A stretch of 64,000 bases of DNA from Maridesulfovibrio bastinii DSM 16055 (GCF_000429985.1 NZ_KE387016.1:1049-65048); one strand, 5' to 3'; positions 8,608 through 16,835 are shown, counted from the stretch's first letter. Program-made: numbers and translations. The notes: generated by a model not told the origin, from the letters alone.

Positions 8608-11231
8608 TGACTTCAGATTTCAGTTCCTTCTACTCCCTTAACTGGCATAGTATTAAAATTTCTCTGACCAATACCCGTAATAAGTTTGCGAAACAGCATC
8701 CGCTATTTGTGCTGGATGCTATCTTTAAGTCTGCGCTTAGAAAATCAGGACAACGTGGTTTGAAATACTGCTTTCATCCGATTGGTAAGACTTTCGGGAA
8801 CAGAATGCGTAAATCCTTTCGCTATGATGTTGAATTTATATTTCCTGAAGCTGAGCCACAGAATGTGGATGCATTTATTGATGGACTGACGGATCATCTT
8901 GCTGATCCAGAAAATAATTTTGAGCTTTGTCATGTAGGACAAGTATGCAATGAACAGCTTGCTGAAATTGAGAGTGTATCTCCTGTAAATGGAAGTATGA
9001 ATGAAGTCTGCCTTGAGTTTCAGACTCCTTTTGCTTTTACTCCTGCTGATAAGACTCGAGGGTGGATGATTGATAAGGAGCGGTTTTTCAGTTCGTTGTG
9101 CAGACAGGTGAACAATCTTTTCGGATTGAATTTTGAACTGGAACCTGAATTTTTTGCGGAGGTGGAAGTTCATCCATATTACTGGGTCTACGAGCAATTC
9201 GGGCAAAAATCTAAAAGTGGCGCTGGAGTTAGATATATTAATGGGATGACCGGTCCTCTGTATTTAAAAGGGCGGCTGGAAAAGATTATGCCCTTGCTGC
9301 AGCTTTGCTCGCAGGTTCATGCCGGGCGCAGAGGAGCTACCGGGCTTGGTTTTTATTTGCTCAAAGCTGAAGTTCCGTATTTTGATGCGCTGTTGCGTGA
9401 TGATTATTCATTAGGTGCCGCCGCCTCCAGACTAGACCGGGATAATGATTTTTCAGCCTCACTTGAAAGGGATTACGGTTCGATTGGAAATGCTGTTTTT
9501 GCAATGCGTGATCATATTTTAAATGGAGAGTTTCAGTGCTCCCCCGCAGCTCCTTTTGAAATCAACAAACCTCTCGGTGGCAGGAGGACTTTGGGGACGT
9601 TTTCCTCAGAGGATAGTCTGGCCCAAAAGCTGCTGCATCGGTTACTGTCACCTGTTTTGGATAGGATGTTTGAGCATTCATCTGTAGGCTTTCGTAAAGG
9701 TCGTTCCCGCGAAGATGCAAAGCGTATGATCCAGCAGGCTATTCGGCAAGGATGCCGCTATGTCTTTGAATCGGATATAGATTCATTTTTTGATGACATT
9801 GATAGGTCGACCATGCTCCGAAAGCTTCGTGGTGTTCTGCCGCAAGCAGATAAAATGACCTTTAGGGCTTTGGAGTCATGCATCAATGCCGGGCTTGAGA
9901 ATGAAGTAGATAGTACAAAAGGGCTGGTTCAGGGCAGTTCATTATCACCACTGTTGTCAAATTTATATCTGGATAGCGTTGATGAACGTATGGATGAGCA
10001 TGGTTACCGTTTTATACGCTATGCAGATGATTTTGTTGTCTTGGCCCATAGTGAAGATGAATGGCGTAAAGCCTGCGAAGATATGCAGGACTCATTAGAA
10101 CCTCTTGGTTTGCAACTGAAAGAAGGTAAAACACATATCAGCTGCATTGATCCCGGATTTAAGTTTCTGGGTATAGAACTGGATAGCGATCTTGCCTGGG
10201 AAAATATTGAGCAGGCCCATTTAAAGAGGACTGTTTACGTCTGCAATCATTTCGCATCGCTGGGGGTTGATGTTGATTGCCTTGCCATCAGGAAGAGTGG
10301 AAGCGTTATTGCGCGGGTCCCCTTTGAGCGGACCAATGAAATAGTTGTTTACGGCAATAGTGCGGTTTCCACCAAGCTTATCCAGAAATGCAGCTATGAA
10401 AAAATACCCATAACATTCTGTACTCCTTCCGGTCACTACACCAATACCCTTTATCCGGAATCTAAAAATTTTCATGTCATTTCAGGGCAGCATCTGGCAC
10501 GCCATAATTCGATGGTGCAAGTTGAAAGGGAACTGATTTGTAAAAGGTTAATAAGTGCTAAAATTAATAATTATATCAAATGGCTGTCCTCTCGTGAATT
10601 ACATGAAGACGTGATCAGTAATCTGGAGTATTATTTAAAGCGAGTCTCGCAGGCGACAGCAAAAGAACACCTATTTGGAATTGAAGGAAATGCGGCAAAG
10701 GTCTGTTTTGCAGCTTTAAATGATCTTATCTTGGATGATTCTTTTAGAAGTGAGAACAGGATCAAACTCTCCAAGCCGGATAGATTGAATACGTTGCTGG
10801 ACTGTTGTTATTCTCTGCTTTTTAACCGGATCAATTCTATGCTTCGAGTCCGGGGAATGAATCCTTATTTGGGAATTCTGCATAGTGATGAAAACAATTA
10901 CGAGTCGCTGGTTGCAGATTTGCAGGAACCTTTTCGGGCGAGAATGGACAGGTTTGCCGTGCGGTTGTTGAACAAGAATATTATTACTGAAAAAGATTTT
11001 GAAAATGTAACACCGATTAAATTCAAGCTGTCAGGACGCAGTATGGGAAAGGTGCTTGAGCATTTTGAAAGGGAAATGTGTATCCGAATAGCAACTGAGT
11101 CCGGAACATTTGCACAGCTGGTAGATGCACAGGTGCAGAATTTGCGGAACTGGGTGTATGAACGTGACGATTTGAAATTCTTTCGCAGCGGAGAACGCAA
11201 TCTTACTTTGGGTGAGGTTGAAATAATTTAA
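8607..11231 (+). CDS. Cas6-reverse transcriptase-Cas1 fusion protein
   Basis: This 874-residue protein has three parts. Residues about 1-265 are a Cas6-type RAMP ending in the glycine-rich loop HAGRRGATGLGFYLL (238-252), for pre-crRNA cutting. Residues about 300-545 are a group-II-intron-like reverse transcriptase: motif A FESDIDSFFDDI with Asp393, motif B GLVQGSSLSPLLSN, and motif C YADD at 472-475. Residues about 560-874 are Cas1, with the likely metal ligands Glu693 (FGIEGNAAK), His759 (GILHSDE) and Asp771 (VADLQEPFR). All catalytic residues appear present. Cas6-RT-Cas1 fusions are known from type III systems such as that of Marinomonas mediterranea, where they acquire spacers from RNA as well as DNA. 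It is coupled to cas2 and flanked by two arrays. Confidence 0.95.
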   Translation: MTSDFSSFYSLNWHSIKISLTNTRNKFAKQHPLFVLDAIFKSALRKSGQRGLKYCFHPIGKTFGNRMRKSFRYDVEFIFPEAEPQNVDAFIDGLTDHLADPENNFELCHVGQVCNEQLAEIESVSPVNGSMNEVCLEFQTPFAFTPADKTRGWMIDKERFFSSLCRQVNNLFGLNFELEPEFFAEVEVHPYYWVYEQFGQKSKSGAGVRYINGMTGPLYLKGRLEKIMPLLQLCSQVHAGRRGATGLGFYLLKAEVPYFDALLRDDYSLGAAASRLDRDNDFSASLERDYGSIGNAVFAMRDHILNGEFQCSPAAPFEINKPLGGRRTLGTFSSEDSLAQKLLHRLLSPVLDRMFEHSSVGFRKGRSREDAKRMIQQAIRQGCRYVFESDIDSFFDDIDRSTMLRKLRGVLPQADKMTFRALESCINAGLENEVDSTKGLVQGSSLSPLLSNLYLDSVDERMDEHGYRFIRYADDFVVLAHSEDEWRKACEDMQDSLEPLGLQLKEGKTHISCIDPGFKFLGIELDSDLAWENIEQAHLKRTVYVCNHFASLGVDVDCLAIRKSGSVIARVPFERTNEIVVYGNSAVSTKLIQKCSYEKIPITFCTPSGHYTNTLYPESKNFHVISGQHLARHNSMVQVERELICKRLISAKINNYIKWLSSRELHEDVISNLEYYLKRVSQATAKEHLFGIEGNAAKVCFAALNDLILDDSFRSENRIKLSKPDRLNTLLDCCYSLLFNRINSMLRVRGMNPYLGILHSDENNYESLVADLQEPFRARMDRFAVRLLNKNIITEKDFENVTPIKFKLSGRSMGKVLEHFEREMCIRIATESGTFAQLVDAQVQNLRNWVYERDDLKFFRSGERNLTLGEVEII

Positions 11232-11252
11232 TTTTTTATGCGGATAAAAAAC

Positions 11253-11278
11253 TGAGCGTGCTCTCAACTTTTTTTTAG
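11253..11278 (+). terminator. Weak terminator after the Cas6-RT-Cas1 gene
   Basis: The short palindrome GAGCGTGCTC within TGAG...CTCA is followed after two bases by a run of nine T. It lies 22 nt after the stop codon. The stem is only 4-5 bp, so this is a weak call. Confidence 0.35.
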
Positions 11279-11350
11279 CGGGAATACTTTGGATAATGGT
11301 TTTATACGAATTTATCTTTTTTATAAGATTTTGAAATAATATTATAAAAA

Positions 11351-11470
11351 ATAAAAAGTTGCGAGCTAAAACTACGTCCTTAAAAAAGGTGTGGAAAAGT
11401 GCTCACTCAGTAGACGTAGCTGAAAATGGCTTTGCAAGGTGCTGAAAATGGAGTAAAAAAAAGATGACCT
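11351..11470 (+). promoter_or_regulatory. Leader of CRISPR array 2
   Basis: This is a gapless 120-bp match to the leader of array 1 (7767-7886), differing at eight positions by hand alignment. The inverted repeat CTACGTC (11372-11378) and GACGTAG (11413-11419) is kept with the same 34-nt spacing. Both leaders end GACCT immediately before the first repeat. The shared block should contain the array promoter and the signals used by the Cas1-Cas2 module. Confidence 0.85.
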
Positions 11471-11775
11471 CTCAAAAGAGGTTTCCGATCTGGATCGGGT
11501 TTTGACAGCCCAATTATATTGGAAACAAGGGGCTTTAACACTCAAAAGAGGTTTCCGATCTGGATCGGGTTTTGACACCTAGAGACTAGGGAGAATTATT
11601 TTGCTCTTTTTCTCAAAAGAGGTTTCCGATCTGGATCGGGTTTTGACGACTTTTTCAGTTAGTCCAGCGGCCTTGTTCTTCTCAAAAGAGGTTTCCGATC
11701 TGGATCGGGTTTTGACTTAAAGAAGTTTTACTAATGCAGCAATAGAGGCGGCTCAAAAGAGGTTTCCGATCTGGA
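11471..11775 (+). CRISPR. CRISPR array 2 of the III-B/RT system
   Basis: Repeats start at 11471, 11541, 11612, 11681 and 11752, with four spacers of 34, 35, 33 and 35 nt. The first four are identical to the repeats of array 1. The fifth matches only through its first 24 nt (11752-11775) and then diverges. A degenerate repeat is expected at the leader-distal end, which confirms plus-strand orientation. None of the eight complete spacers in the two arrays look alike by eye. Confidence 0.97.
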
Positions 11776-11785
11776 AAATGACAAT

Positions 11786-11823
11786 AAAAAAGGCTGTATG
11801 TTAATCTACATGCAGCCTTTTTT
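11786..11823. terminator. Bidirectional terminator between array 2 and the membrane effector gene
   Basis: The arms AAAAAAGGCTGTATG (11786-11800) and CATGCAGCCTTTTTT (11809-11823) pair over 15 bp with one G-U pair and an 8-nt loop. T tracts occur on both strands. It can end array 2 from the left and the minus-strand effector gene from the right. Confidence 0.85.
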
Positions 11824-11843
11824 ATTACTAATTATAGTTGATT

Positions 11844-12515
11844 TTATTTTTTGATATTTAAAGAATACCAATATTCATACTCACCTGCTGAATAGTGGTA
11901 GACATGGGTCAACATTCTGTTGGCTAAAAGGGAACCTATGTATGCATTGAGCGTTACCGGGCCACCATAAAAAAGATAGAGTACGTCAGGTGACTGGTTT
12001 TCAATTTCTTGGTATTCTTTGTCCAGAGCGCATAAAATATCGGACACATCTTTTTGCTCAATATTTCTACCTTTATTCCAATTGTAATGAAAGATCATTA
12101 CGTCATCAATATTATCAAGATCCAACTTTGATTTGTTTTTATTAAAAGAGTTTAAAAGGTTGCTCTGTGAAAGCAGGTCGACAATAAAGGCTGCTCTGTG
12201 ACGACCTTTATTTTTTTTAGCAATATTCATGCTGCGCCTCATTCTGGCCCGGCGCCCGTGGAAAAAATCGTAACCGGCAAACAATAGTACTGTAGTGGAG
12301 ATTAAACCGGTCATTGCTCCTATATTGGAAGCAACAGTAAAGAAATTTTCATGGTATATTCCCATACCTACATAAAATATTAATAGATAAAACAGTGTAA
12401 TGCACAATCCATAAATTAATATATCCCTCCAAATTGATGGCCAGCTGATAAAAGTATTATAGTAATAAATATACTTATTTTTGATCTTAGAAATAAATGA
12501 GTTACTGGAGTTCAC
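11844..12515 (-). CDS. Putative CRISPR-linked membrane effector: two TM helices plus CARF/SAVED-like domain
   Basis: The GTG at 12515 is chosen over a TTG at 12518 because AGGAGG (12529-12524) is 8 nt away; this gives 223 residues. Two hydrophobic helices lie at about 31-54 and 60-82, followed by a basic stretch RRARMRRSMNIAKKNKGRHR. The C-terminal 130 residues are soluble. The segment VLYLFYGGPVTLNAYIGSLL, followed by VYHYSAGEYEYWYSL, resembles the last conserved block of SAVED/CARF nucleotide sensors. It lies 12 nt downstream of csx3 in the same unit, beside a cyclase-competent Cas10. I infer a cyclic-oligoadenylate-gated membrane protein, similar in plan to Cam1, Csx23 or Cap14, but the family assignment is not proven. 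No nuclease motif is seen. Confidence 0.6.
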   Translation of the reverse strand: MNSSNSFISKIKNKYIYYYNTFISWPSIWRDILIYGLCITLFYLLIFYVGMGIYHENFFTVASNIGAMTGLISTTVLLFAGYDFFHGRRARMRRSMNIAKKNKGRHRAAFIVDLLSQSNLLNSFNKNKSKLDLDNIDDVMIFHYNWNKGRNIEQKDVSDILCALDKEYQEIENQSPDVLYLFYGGPVTLNAYIGSLLANRMLTHVYHYSAGEYEYWYSLNIKK

Positions 12516-12527
12516 CAAACTCTCCTC

Positions 12528-12776
12528 CTACCTTGGGTCATGATTAAAAATAGGCACAATTCCCGTCACCGGAGAGTCATAAGATAATGATCTAGCAAAA
12601 CCGTGCAGGTGATGCGCAATGGATAAATACATCCAGATCGGCGCACGGCCAGTTAGTATTATATTGTTTCCTTTTCCAGCCATTTTTTCAGCTTCTTTGC
12701 AATATACTTTTATATCATCAAGCTTAGCTGTTTCATTAAACATCCTGCCGAGATCAATAATAATTTCATCATTCAT
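12528..12776 (-). CDS. csx3: Csx3/Crn3-family ring nuclease
   Basis: Csx3 proteins degrade cyclic tetra-adenylate and so switch off type III signalling. The ATG at 12776 has AAGGAT upstream and gives 82 residues starting MNDEIIIDLG; the frame stays open back to a TTG at 12827 without a clear ribosome site. The segment NIILTGRAPIWMYLSIAHHL, followed by HGF and later GIVPIFNHDP, matches the conserved Csx3 core (GR-PIW, then AH and a His-rich turn). It is shorter than the archaeal Csx3 of about 110 residues. It is the first gene of a two-gene minus-strand unit with the membrane protein, so the off switch is made together with the likely effector. Confidence 0.82.
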   Translation of the reverse strand: MNDEIIIDLGRMFNETAKLDDIKVYCKEAEKMAGKGNNIILTGRAPIWMYLSIAHHLHGFARSLSYDSPVTGIVPIFNHDPR

Positions 12777-12992
12777 AGGTTTATCCTTTTGAATGCGAAC
12801 ATATCTGAATCTTAATTGATTATGCAAGGATTAATAGGGACACTGCTGAGTGCGAGAGAAGTTGTTAAATTACTAGTAGTGTTATGTCTCGAGACAAGAA
12901 TCAACTGCTGGAAATTTGATCATTAGGCCTTGCGCCCCTTTGTTTGGTGTAGACCCATTTTAAGTGGGGCAGAATAGGCTTTGCCATAGAAA

Positions 12993-13033
12993 AAGGGTTT
13001 ACAACTAATCTTATGAAATAGTCGTAAACCCTT
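12993..13033 (-). terminator. Terminator of tRNA-Leu
   Basis: On the minus strand AAGGGTTTAC and GTAAACCCTT pair over 10 bp around a 21-nt loop and are followed by TTTC. It lies just after the tRNA-Leu 3' end. The stretch 12828-12992, upstream of csx3, holds nothing else I recognise. Confidence 0.6.
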
Positions 13034-13043
13034 AAATTCTTCA

Positions 13044-13130
13044 TGGTGCCCAGAGCGGGAATTGAACCCGCACAGCCCGAGGGCCGAGGGATTTTAAGTC
13101 CCTTGCGTCTGCCAGTTCCGCCATCCGGGC
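13044..13130 (-). tRNA. tRNA-Leu (TAA anticodon)
   Basis: The 87-nt minus-strand sequence has acceptor arms GCCCGGA and TCTGGGC, discriminator A, and an encoded CCA end. The anticodon stem AGGGA/TCCCT encloses the loop CTTAAAA, giving anticodon TAA. A long variable arm (class II) and the T arm GCGGGTTCAATTCCCGC are present. Its 3' end faces the CRISPR island. Confidence 0.95.
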
Positions 13131-13184
13131 ACGGAAGTCGACTTAATATACTGTTGAAGCTTTGCCGTCAACAGTCTTTAGCAA

Positions 13185-14879
13185 TTAATTATTGCTTATC
13201 ATCTCTAAATAGTTGCGATAGAGCCTTGGGCTGACTCTTGAGAATTTGTCCATATCAGAAACAATTTCCAATCCGGGAATAATAGCTCGGGTAACCGGAA
13301 ACTCCAGATCTTTACGGGTAAGATCAGCGTAGTATGGTGACAAGCCATTGCTCAGCAGCAGATTTTCAAGAACCATAAGGTCGCCATTAGCTCCTCCAGT
13401 GGAGTAATCGGGAAGTTCTTCAAGCTTTCTGATTGGAAGGTCTTTAGGCCGGCGGGTTGTCGGTGGTCCGGGGTAAGGGTAGGGCGTTTCTGTCAGCGCT
13501 GAGAGCAATGCTTTTTTACCATTAAGATTACATCCTCCTCCTCTGTTAACATCACCAAGTCTCCCAACAGCGAAGCAGCGATAACAGGGGACTCCAAGCT
13601 CAGAAGTCATATCCTGAAACCAGACCTGAGTACCTGTGGTTTCCAGATCAAAGAGGAATTTATCTATTTCAGAATCGTTAGTGCTGATACGGAAACATTT
13701 GTTGATATCAAAAGGAACCGTCGCATCACTATCTCTTTCTAAAACTTCCAGAATTCCGCTCAGTCGAGCCTCTTCTACGGTATTGCCGGAAGCAAGACCG
13801 GTTGAGCTGAGTCCGCTGAAAAGGTTTTGTTCGTCCAGATTATTGAACAGAAAAACGTGCTGCACAGGAACAAGAGCATCTGTAAGCCCGTTCTGCTCAC
13901 GTTTCTGGGCAGGCATCCACCACAGCGGCTGATCTTCGTAAGGAGCTTCAAGAGGTATTGTATCAGGATCAAGCGCTACGGCCTCTTTTGCTACTTCCGG
14001 ATATGAGCCATGCACCAGCGGTTGTGGAGTTTTTCTATTCTGAATTCCTGTTTTAGCTATACTTGCGTATGAGCTTACTCTTTCAACAACTTCCATCGCA
14101 CAGGATGTTCTGGCCTGCTCAAGGCTGAAACCTCGGCCATAGCTTGTTTGAAGCCCTCTAAGACTGTTATTGAATGATCCTGAATCCGTTCTGGTCTTGA
14201 CCATCCAGTGCCGCAGTATTGAGTTGGGGCTGAGGCAGGCTTTGTGGCGCATTTCAGGACCGGCAAAAATATCCAGTGCTTCAAGCTTTGCAATTGCTTC
14301 GTTATATGTCTCTTCAAGAGGACGGCGCGTTAAAGGAGCTGGAAGAAGATTCTCTTTTTTCAGTGAGGCTCTGATCTCCTCAGCTGTATGGCTGATTTTT
14401 TGAAAAGCATCATCAGCAAATTCAGGTCTGGGACCAATCTCATTTTCAATCTGCAACGGGGCATGACATTCCATATTATTATTGAACATGGAAATCCATT
14501 TGTTATGGATTGGCTGATCTTTTAGTAAGTATGATCTTAAATGCAGGGTAGGGCTGAATCTGGAGAGCTCAGCTGCGTCAAAATCTTTTTCCATTATGGG
14601 AAGAAGTTTTTTTAGTCGCATGTGGGTAAGACATGCTTCAAACAGCAGAGCCGCGAGAACTTTTTTATCGTCATTACCTCTGGCTTCGTTAATCAGCTTT
14701 TCTATTTTGCGCTGACGGTGGTTGCCGAGCATTTCCAGCATGTGGCGGTGCATAAATTCGTCAAAAGGATGCTCTTCAAGATGCTGAAGAACTTCAGTAA
14801 AGCTGAGATTTGGTCCTGGTGCGGCAGCAAAGCAGCCTACGCCTGAGAGGGTATTCATTAGCTTTAATTCGTACTGCAT
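13185..14879 (-). CDS. YcaO-domain protein
   Basis: YcaO proteins use ATP to activate peptide amides, forming azolines, thioamides or amidines, or assisting ribosomal protein S12 modification. The 564-residue protein has a helical N-terminal region of about 200 residues. The YcaO domain follows: GRGFSLEQARTSCAMEVVER (near 249-268) carries the ATP/Mg residues of the family pattern G-G----QA--S---E--ER. A second conserved block follows near NTVEEARLSGILEVLERD. No precursor peptide, TfuA or dehydrogenase gene is adjacent, so the substrate is unknown. It is divergent from the TVP38-like gene and sits just beyond tRNA-Leu. A second YcaO gene lies at 37758. Confidence 0.88.
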   Translation of the reverse strand: MQYELKLMNTLSGVGCFAAAPGPNLSFTEVLQHLEEHPFDEFMHRHMLEMLGNHRQRKIEKLINEARGNDDKKVLAALLFEACLTHMRLKKLLPIMEKDFDAAELSRFSPTLHLRSYLLKDQPIHNKWISMFNNNMECHAPLQIENEIGPRPEFADDAFQKISHTAEEIRASLKKENLLPAPLTRRPLEETYNEAIAKLEALDIFAGPEMRHKACLSPNSILRHWMVKTRTDSGSFNNSLRGLQTSYGRGFSLEQARTSCAMEVVERVSSYASIAKTGIQNRKTPQPLVHGSYPEVAKEAVALDPDTIPLEAPYEDQPLWWMPAQKREQNGLTDALVPVQHVFLFNNLDEQNLFSGLSSTGLASGNTVEEARLSGILEVLERDSDATVPFDINKCFRISTNDSEIDKFLFDLETTGTQVWFQDMTSELGVPCYRCFAVGRLGDVNRGGGCNLNGKKALLSALTETPYPYPGPPTTRRPKDLPIRKLEELPDYSTGGANGDLMVLENLLLSNGLSPYYADLTRKDLEFPVTRAIIPGLEIVSDMDKFSRVSPRLYRNYLEMISNN

Positions 14880-15025
14880 TTATTGATCCCGTTTTTATTT
14901 TGTATTCTGTTGCTTAAATGTTGATATTTTAGAATATTAATGTTGCCCGTAGGTGATTATCAATTTTTATCAAGGCCGTAAGGTAGGATATTTAATTTAT
15001 TAAGTGAAGAGATGAAGGCGTAAAT

Positions 15026-15694
15026 ATGAAAAATCATTTCGAGCACAAAGAAATAATAAACGCACTGCTATTCATGGCCGCTTTAGTTCTGTTTTCGTTT
15101 CTTGCAGGGAAATATGGTGAGAATCATCTGTCCGGTCTAGTCAGTTATGTTGATGGCTGGGGAACTCTTGCTCCGGTATTTTTTGTCTTATGCAATACCG
15201 TTGCATTGGTGCTGGTTGTTCCGCAGACCATTTTTACAATTGCCGCAGGGCTATTGTTTGGAACATTCAAGGGAATAATTATAAGCCTTGCAGGGATGGC
15301 TGCGGGAAGCTCTCTGGCTTTTTTGCTGGGACGAAAAATTTTGCGGGAGAGAATAATTACACGCTACAGCCGTTCTCATTATTTTACAAAAATTGAAGAA
15401 TTGAGCCGTGACCACCCGTTAAAAATTCTGGCTCTCAGCAGGGTGGTTCCCATATTGCCTTACCCGGTAGTAAATTATTTATGGGCGGTAACGTCTGTGG
15501 GATATATCCCTTATATCCTGCTGAGTCTTTTGTGTATTTTACCTGAGACGGTTTTTCTGACAGCCGGTGGACATCTATTGCAGACAGGGCTTACCCGAGG
15601 CCGGGCTGATTGGACAATTGTACTTATCCTTCTCGGGGCAGGGGCTGTTGCAGGTTTTTTGATACTTAAAATGCGTAAAGAATTTGATGATTGA
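15026..15694 (+). CDS. TVP38/TMEM64-family (DedA-like, VTT domain) membrane protein
   Basis: This 222-residue protein has about six hydrophobic segments. The VTT/SNARE-associated core is visible: TIFTIAAGLLFGTFKGIIIS, then LAGMAAGSSLAFLLGRKILR, and later ALSRVVPILPYPVVNYLWAV. The Gly/Pro-rich re-entrant loops of the family fit a lipid or ion transport role in the inner membrane. The substrate is unknown. The gene stands alone, divergent from the YcaO gene and convergent with the SGNH esterase gene. Confidence 0.85.
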   Translation: MKNHFEHKEIINALLFMAALVLFSFLAGKYGENHLSGLVSYVDGWGTLAPVFFVLCNTVALVLVVPQTIFTIAAGLLFGTFKGIIISLAGMAAGSSLAFLLGRKILRERIITRYSRSHYFTKIEELSRDHPLKILALSRVVPILPYPVVNYLWAVTSVGYIPYILLSLLCILPETVFLTAGGHLLQTGLTRGRADWTIVLILLGAGAVAGFLILKMRKEFDD

Positions 15695-15719
15695 TGACAA
15701 AGGTAAAGTGGATTTTAAA

Positions 15720-16280
15720 TTACCTTTTATTTAAGCCTGTGAGCAGCTCTTCAAAGAGAGGATACAGGTTTTCAACCATAGCCCTGACGCCTTCTTCTGA
15801 AGGATGAACACCATCTGATAAGAGAAGATTCGGCTGGCCGTATAGTCCCTGCATCAGGTCCGGATGGAATGGTATTTTATATTTCCCGGCAACTCGTTCA
15901 AAAATTACTGTAAATTCTTTAGCAAAGGTTTTGGGAATAAAATCAAGAGGATTATACCCGAGCAGTAAAACGCTGCTTCCATTTTTTTGAAATGCTTCAA
16001 TCATCCTGCCGAGATTTTCTTCAGTCTCAGCAGGATTCACGAATTGAAAACAGTCGTTAGCTCCGAATTCAATATAAACGGCATCAGGTGCGGTTGAAAG
16101 GACTTCGGGAAGCCGTAGAAGACCGTCTGCCGAAGTCTCTCCTGAAACACCGAAATTCAACATTTCTACATTATGTCCGCCTTCAAGCAGGCATCTTTCC
16201 AGATATGAAGGAAAAGAACTGTAAATAGGGAGCCCGTAACCTTCAGTCAGGCTGTCTCCAAAAGCTGCAAAACGAATCAT
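15720..16280 (-). CDS. SGNH/GDSL-family esterase (TesA-like)
   Basis: The 186-residue protein has the SGNH hydrolase blocks. The nucleophile Ser10 is in FGDSLTEGYGLP, block II lies in NFGVSGETSADG, block III Asn is in EFGANDCFQF, and the catalytic Asp-His pair is in SDGVHPSEEG near the C terminus. The family hydrolyses thioesters, aryl esters or lysophospholipids. No signal peptide is evident, so it may be cytoplasmic. The start is 3 nt after the stop of the upstream gene, giving a probable three-gene operon with the two genes at 16284-17453. Confidence 0.88.
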   Translation of the reverse strand: MIRFAAFGDSLTEGYGLPIYSSFPSYLERCLLEGGHNVEMLNFGVSGETSADGLLRLPEVLSTAPDAVYIEFGANDCFQFVNPAETEENLGRMIEAFQKNGSSVLLLGYNPLDFIPKTFAKEFTVIFERVAGKYKIPFHPDLMQGLYGQPNLLLSDGVHPSEEGVRAMVENLYPLFEELLTGLNKR

Positions 16281-16283
16281 TCA

Positions 16284-16817
16284 TTATTCCTCAATACTTC
16301 TGAGCCAGCTTCTGAACTTAGAGACTTCATCTTTCCATTCCGGACTGATTCTCAACTTTATGAATTCAAGAAAAACCGCATCGAAAAGTGCGATACATTT
16401 TTCAATGAGGTATATTTTTTCTAAGAATTTACCGTCAGGATCATCACCTTCTTCAGTCTTCATTTCAACTTTAGGAGTTTTCAAACCGCTGAAGGTAAAG
16501 TCTTCGGCTTTAACCTGAGTCTGCCAGAGGTTTTCGTCTATCTCCATTTTGATCTGGGCACGGGTGACTTTTTTTCCTGTTTTCAGTCCCTGGAGAGCTT
16601 CAGACATATTTCCGCTTGCTGCGCTCACAGTTGCGGTGTCAACATTTTCTCCGTCGCCGCCCTGCACGGAAATACGATGCTCAAGGTAGAGCATGAATTT
16701 TTCGCCATCAGCAGTTTCGAACATACCGTTAACAATTTCGCTCTTGAACCAGAGCCATGTGAGGAAGTCCTGCCCAATCAGGGTATTTTCCCTTTCTGCC
16801 AGTAATAAAAGGTCCAT
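16284..16817 (-). CDS. Hypothetical protein paired with an RdgC-like gene
   Basis: This 177-residue acidic protein has no motif I recognise. It begins MDLLLLAERENTLIGQDFLT, and its middle is rich in Glu, Lys and Thr. The C terminus SPEWKDEVSKFRSWLRSIEE is amphipathic. It lies 18 nt downstream of the RdgC-like gene and immediately upstream of the SGNH esterase gene. It may be a functional partner of the RdgC-like protein; this rests on adjacency only. Confidence 0.75.
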   Translation of the reverse strand: MDLLLLAERENTLIGQDFLTWLWFKSEIVNGMFETADGEKFMLYLEHRISVQGGDGENVDTATVSAASGNMSEALQGLKTGKKVTRAQIKMEIDENLWQTQVKAEDFTFSGLKTPKVEMKTEEGDDPDGKFLEKIYLIEKCIALFDAVFLEFIKLRISPEWKDEVSKFRSWLRSIEE

Positions 16818-16835
16818 TATATATGCTCCGGTCTG

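Noticed and set aside
1-12827. Search for transposase, integrase or IS ends in the defence island
   Set aside because: No recombinase gene or terminal inverted repeats were found in this stretch.
13043-13234. Plus-strand open frame over tRNA-Leu
   Set aside because: It is the antisense of the tRNA and of the YcaO 3' end; the PRAGIEPAQPEG-like start is a known false translation of tRNA-Leu antisense.
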